Origin: Termitomyces sp. T153
Taxonomy: Eukaryota; Basidiomycota; Agaricomycetes; Agaricales; Lyophyllaceae
NCBI GenBank assembly: GCA_018296165.2
Contig: JACKQL020000147.1
Coordinates: 30,386-94,385, forward strand
Direction of reading: 5' to 3'
DNA: 64,000 nucleotides
Positions 60,585-64,000 of this stretch are shown in pieces. The notes under the pieces are model-generated. The model was not told the DNA's origin, did not search any database, and saw nothing but the letters and a program-made list of their open reading frames with translations. The translations under genes were made by a program, and so were the position numbers. The number at the start of each line of letters is the position of its first letter. Within the stretch, counting starts at the first letter, position 1.

Positions 60585-61883
60585 TCAACCGGATTGATGA
60601 CAACTATCTTCGTCGGTATCTGTGAGGTCCATATTCGATATATCCGTTGGCGACGTGACATCTACTGATGTATTTGGATGTGAAAATGCAAGGGGGCCAA
60701 TGGTGATCGTGCGATCGAAAGCCACTTCAAGTTCAGGTGTACCGTTGCTTTGGGATCACTGAGGACAAAGACTTCAACAAGGCAACGCTGCTGGTTGATA
60801 AGGTAGATGACGACTGTTGGGTACATTCCCTGTTATTATAAAAAATTAATGACGAGCCAGAGTACAATCATGCATCACAACTCACTGTTAGTAGTGTATA
60901 TGCACCAGAGATAGCAGCCTAAAAGAAATCGAAGGCTGCATAATGACTGAAAGGAAGGAAATTGAACAAGATGTTCAGTCCCTAGGTCTCGAAATCCATG
61001 CAATTTCTTTTTTAGTTGGAAATTCAACATACTTGAAGTAAGAGGAAAGTAATACCGGTATCGATGAGAATGACGAGGACTTTGAGCACCTTGGGAGGCT
61101 TCTTGTGGAGCTTGAGTGTCTTCCAGAATCTCAGGTGCAACCTAATCAAATGCTCAAACCAATCGCGCATACAGAAGGGAGATTATTGAACAGACCACAA
61201 AGTATGAGTCATCAGGAGGGTAGTACAAGTGTTGGCCGGGAATGACAAGGCTAACGAAGCATCCATCATGAGATCGATCAGGCTCAGCTTGATGTTCATG
61301 TGCACTATGTACCATCGAAAATTTGTGGATACAATCGTTGCATAAGCGAATGCGCAAGCTGGGGTGGCAAACGTGATCGATAGTAGCTGAGAATAGGGAG
61401 CGCCATGATCCATCTTCTCGAAACAAGGACCCATGCCCTCCAGATTACGACCGAATCACTTAACATCAGCTAGAATGATGCTGAGCAGAAGTTGGGACCT
61501 CTTAACAAGTCCATGACATAAGCTGCTCGAAAACTGTTAGAACGACATCGCAACGCCCGTATAGCTCGTTGAGGTCTGCCATTGTCTTGCTGTTGAAAGT
61601 GGTGGCGGTTTGATCCATGAGGCAATATTTAACAGTTATGACAAAGAGGTCCAAACGGTTGAAACAAGGACGAAGTTGACAATTGTGATAGAAAAAATGA
61701 TGGTCGATGGCCACGACTGCAAACCTCATCTTCTGAGGAGAAGCGTCAAAAAATGAAATTCATTCAGGTAGTGTCTGGGCAATAACGTACATCATTGTCG
61801 TGATTGTTGCGAAGAAGATCACCAAGAAGGCTCCTTTCGTGAAATCGTCAGCTTCAATTGTGGGATGATATTCAAAGTTCCAG
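60585..61883 (-). pseudogene. Multi-pass membrane protein relic in R3
   Basis: Copy of 22,420-23,718. At 61,050 it agrees with R1 against R2. Confidence 0.55.
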
Positions 61884-63052
61884 ACCATATAAAAAAGTTT
61901 CAGTAACAGTTCTAGTTATACGAAACAAGATGTTATAACCAACGATCTTCATCCGGTAAATGTCCGCTGAAGTTGGTATGAGTGGAGTCATGACCTCATG
62001 GAAGAAGATAAGGAGAGTTATAAGTTTTGGGCGAAACTTGCAGCAGAAACTCGAGAACAGCTTATCGAACAGATAGATGGACAAGAAGATTCTAGAGAAC
62101 TTAATCAATGAGCGAGCCTTTAATTGGAGGGAAGTTGTAAGTGTAAGAAACATGAGGTCCATTTGTAGAACAAGGCCGGGTTGAGAAAAACATTGTTACG
62201 ATGTCAGTCTCGGTGATGCGTTGTGTTGATACCATATATATGTGTCAACTGCTACCCACAAGGTTGTCACGATGTATGTCCATATGTGAGCCAGTACTTT
62301 GTCTTGGCACAACCCACAAACGGACGCACACGAGATACAATGTCCACCTTGAAGATGCATACATATTCCCTCCGCGAACTTTGTCAAGATTTTGGCTGGG
62401 AAGACTCCCCGCTAGGAACACAGAGATTGATTATGTTTGATTGCTCAACAAACAATTTCTCCGGGTGTTAAACAAGTGTTAAGACTTGGAGATTACTCCG
62501 CCCAGCTTTATCCGACATTCACCAGCATATATGTATGGATGTACGCAATCTCTGACAAGTTTCCCAACTATAACTCGTAGGATTTTGGATACACTTTATC
62601 TTAAAGAAAGAAATTAGTCTCAGTCTCACCACCGTGTTGCAGCCGACATCACTCAGATTGCATTAGCTTCCCTTCCCTTACCAAGGTTATCAAAATTTCT
62701 TCAGACTTGCCAGAATCCCGAGATATGGTGGATGAGTCAGATAAATGAAATAAAACTCTGAAAGATGTCGCTCACTGAAAGTCGGCAAATCAACAGAATC
62801 AAGGAAAATACTCACCATCCTCGGGCTCATTGTCTTCGTCTGTCCATTTTGCCGGCCTCAACGTCGATACTGGGTAGTCAATGCGCGGTAACGACAGTGC
62901 TACGTTGGCTTCCAGGGATGATTCGTTGGAGGCAAGACTTCGTTGTCTGTCACATTCTCTGGTATCAATCCAGAAGTGGAGACATCTACGTTGGCTTCCA
63001 GGGATGATCCGTCGGAGGCAAGACTTCGTTGTCTGTTACATTCTCTGGTGGA

Positions 63053-63923
63053 TGAAGTCAGTGTGCGAATTCTCCAGGACGCGCTGATAAAGAGCGGCCT
63101 GAGTCGGTGCATGGCGCGTCCGTTTGGATTGACTTTGATACCACGTATGACACCAAGTATACGATCACTGTCGGCAACAGCGTCAGACGAGCGTTTCAGC
63201 ATGGAGACTCCACAGCCTTCTCCTCGTGAATAACCACCAGCTGCTTTATCAAACGATTTATATTGTCCTGTAGGACTCAGGAAATGTTCTCAATCAGGTC
63301 CTAGGAGCATCTACAGCATTTCTAGGATAAGCATTGCCTGGAATAGACGAGGTGTCCCAAAATAGCTTACATAAAGACTAACGATCATGTTGATGCCGCC
63401 GACCAAAGCAGCATTGCAATCTCTGTTCATCAAGACTCGTGCACCCTGATAAAGAACAAGGTTTGAAGAGGAGCATGTCTGTATCTATGGTGATAGATGG
63501 ACCGCTGAGTTGCATGACCACATGATATTCGCCCGCTTAAGACATGATCGGTACATTAGAGCCGACAACCAAGTACACTAGGGCTTACCAGGATGATGAT
63601 GAACACCAATACTGTCAAGCAAATTTTGTAGGTGAGTGTGAGTGGGGACACCAGTATAGCAGCCAAAACTTTCAGGTCTGTCTGTTGGCGTCGAGTTCGG
63701 AACATATCCTGAGTCTTTGAGCGCTTCGTACGCAGTGTGTGATAGAATACGTCGCTGAGGATTCATGCTTTTCGCCTCGCGAGGACTCATCTTGAAAAAT
63801 CAGGAGAGAAATTCAGCATATTATGGACGCTCGAGCGCCAACTTACTTATTGTCGAATTCATCGGCCCCTTCGATGAAATTACCAGTGCATGCTTTCATA
63901 CATCGCTGGGAGTTCTTGCTTTC
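63053..63923 (-). pseudogene. PKS ketosynthase relic in R3
   Basis: Copy of 20,380-21,250 with the same altered active-site segment and the same tandem duplication at its broken end. Confidence 0.75.
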
Positions 63924-64000
63924 TTCAAAGTTGATGATCCGAGATTTTAAATTGCGACTCAGGATTCTCAAAATATGCACAAATAGGCATGACTGCATTC

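Larger units (their letters stand above)
50542..64000 (-). repeat. Segmental duplication block L2 (right arm, runs off the window)
   Basis: Inverted copy of L1, beginning 232 bp after the stop of the GH35 gene and continuing past the window end. Relative to L1 it lacks one 150 bp array unit and contains 4,582 extra bp at 52,956-57,537, placed exactly at the array edge. Confidence 0.95.
60376..64000 (-). repeat. Repeat unit R, copy 3 (continues beyond window)
   Basis: Direct repeat of R2 (36,560-40,184), offset 23,816, and inverted to R1. Here the unit is continuous with the rest of L2, as in L1, whereas R2 stands alone. Confidence 0.95.

Noticed and set aside
1..64000. tRNA, rRNA or CRISPR features
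   Set aside because: No cloverleaf B-box pattern with supporting stems, no rRNA-like conserved tract, and no regularly spaced short palindromic repeats were seen. A tRNA scan would be needed to exclude single tRNA genes.

Overview
This window looks like nuclear DNA of a mushroom-forming basidiomycete (Agaricomycetes). Introns are short (about 50-65 bp, GT...AG), genes have many exons, and the recognisable families are typical of the group: a Plavaka-type transposase, a Tet-like 2OG-Fe(II) oxygenase, non-reducing PKS pieces, a Zn2Cys6 regulator and a basidiomycete-style ATG4. Identifications were made by eye from translated sequence, with no database search.

Layout, left to right. 1-1,609: decayed Plavaka-like transposase. 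2,192-3,097: a pair of ~245 bp direct repeats. 4,540-6,760: decayed ABCC-type ABC transporter. 8,358-8,714: element with terminal inverted repeats. 8,864-10,788 and 11,902-12,960: two regulatory genes, the second fully intact. 13,722-15,994: decayed SH3-SH3-DH-PH RhoGEF. 16,310-18,600: SDR fragment and a first PKS relic. 19,705-29,330: duplicated block L1 (KS relic, membrane protein relic, N-terminal half of ATG4 ending in a 150 bp tandem array, NTF2-like relic). 29,331-31,164: stretch almost without CpG. 31,165-36,200: large, nearly intact eight-exon zinc-finger gene. 36,560-40,782: second copy (R2) of the first 4.2 kb of L1, inverted. 40,783-50,309: island of three host genes, a K+/H+ antiporter cut by the R2 edge, cytochrome c oxidase subunit IV/5 with one nonsense codon, and a 21-exon GH35 beta-galactosidase with two nonsense codons. 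50,542-64,000 (window end): L2, an inverted near-identical copy of L1 carrying an extra 4,582 bp with another PKS relic and an intact eight-exon Tet-like oxygenase gene.

Overall this is a repeat-rich, gene-poor 'graveyard', perhaps subtelomeric or pericentromeric, where host genes were copied, truncated and inactivated while two or three mobile-type genes remain open. The main points are the three-copy inverted segmental duplication, the ATG4 exon fragment amplified into a minisatellite, the intact Tet-like and zinc-finger genes among decayed neighbours, and strong CpG loss confined to the oldest transposon-like stretches. No coordinated pathway can be claimed, because most pieces are non-functional.
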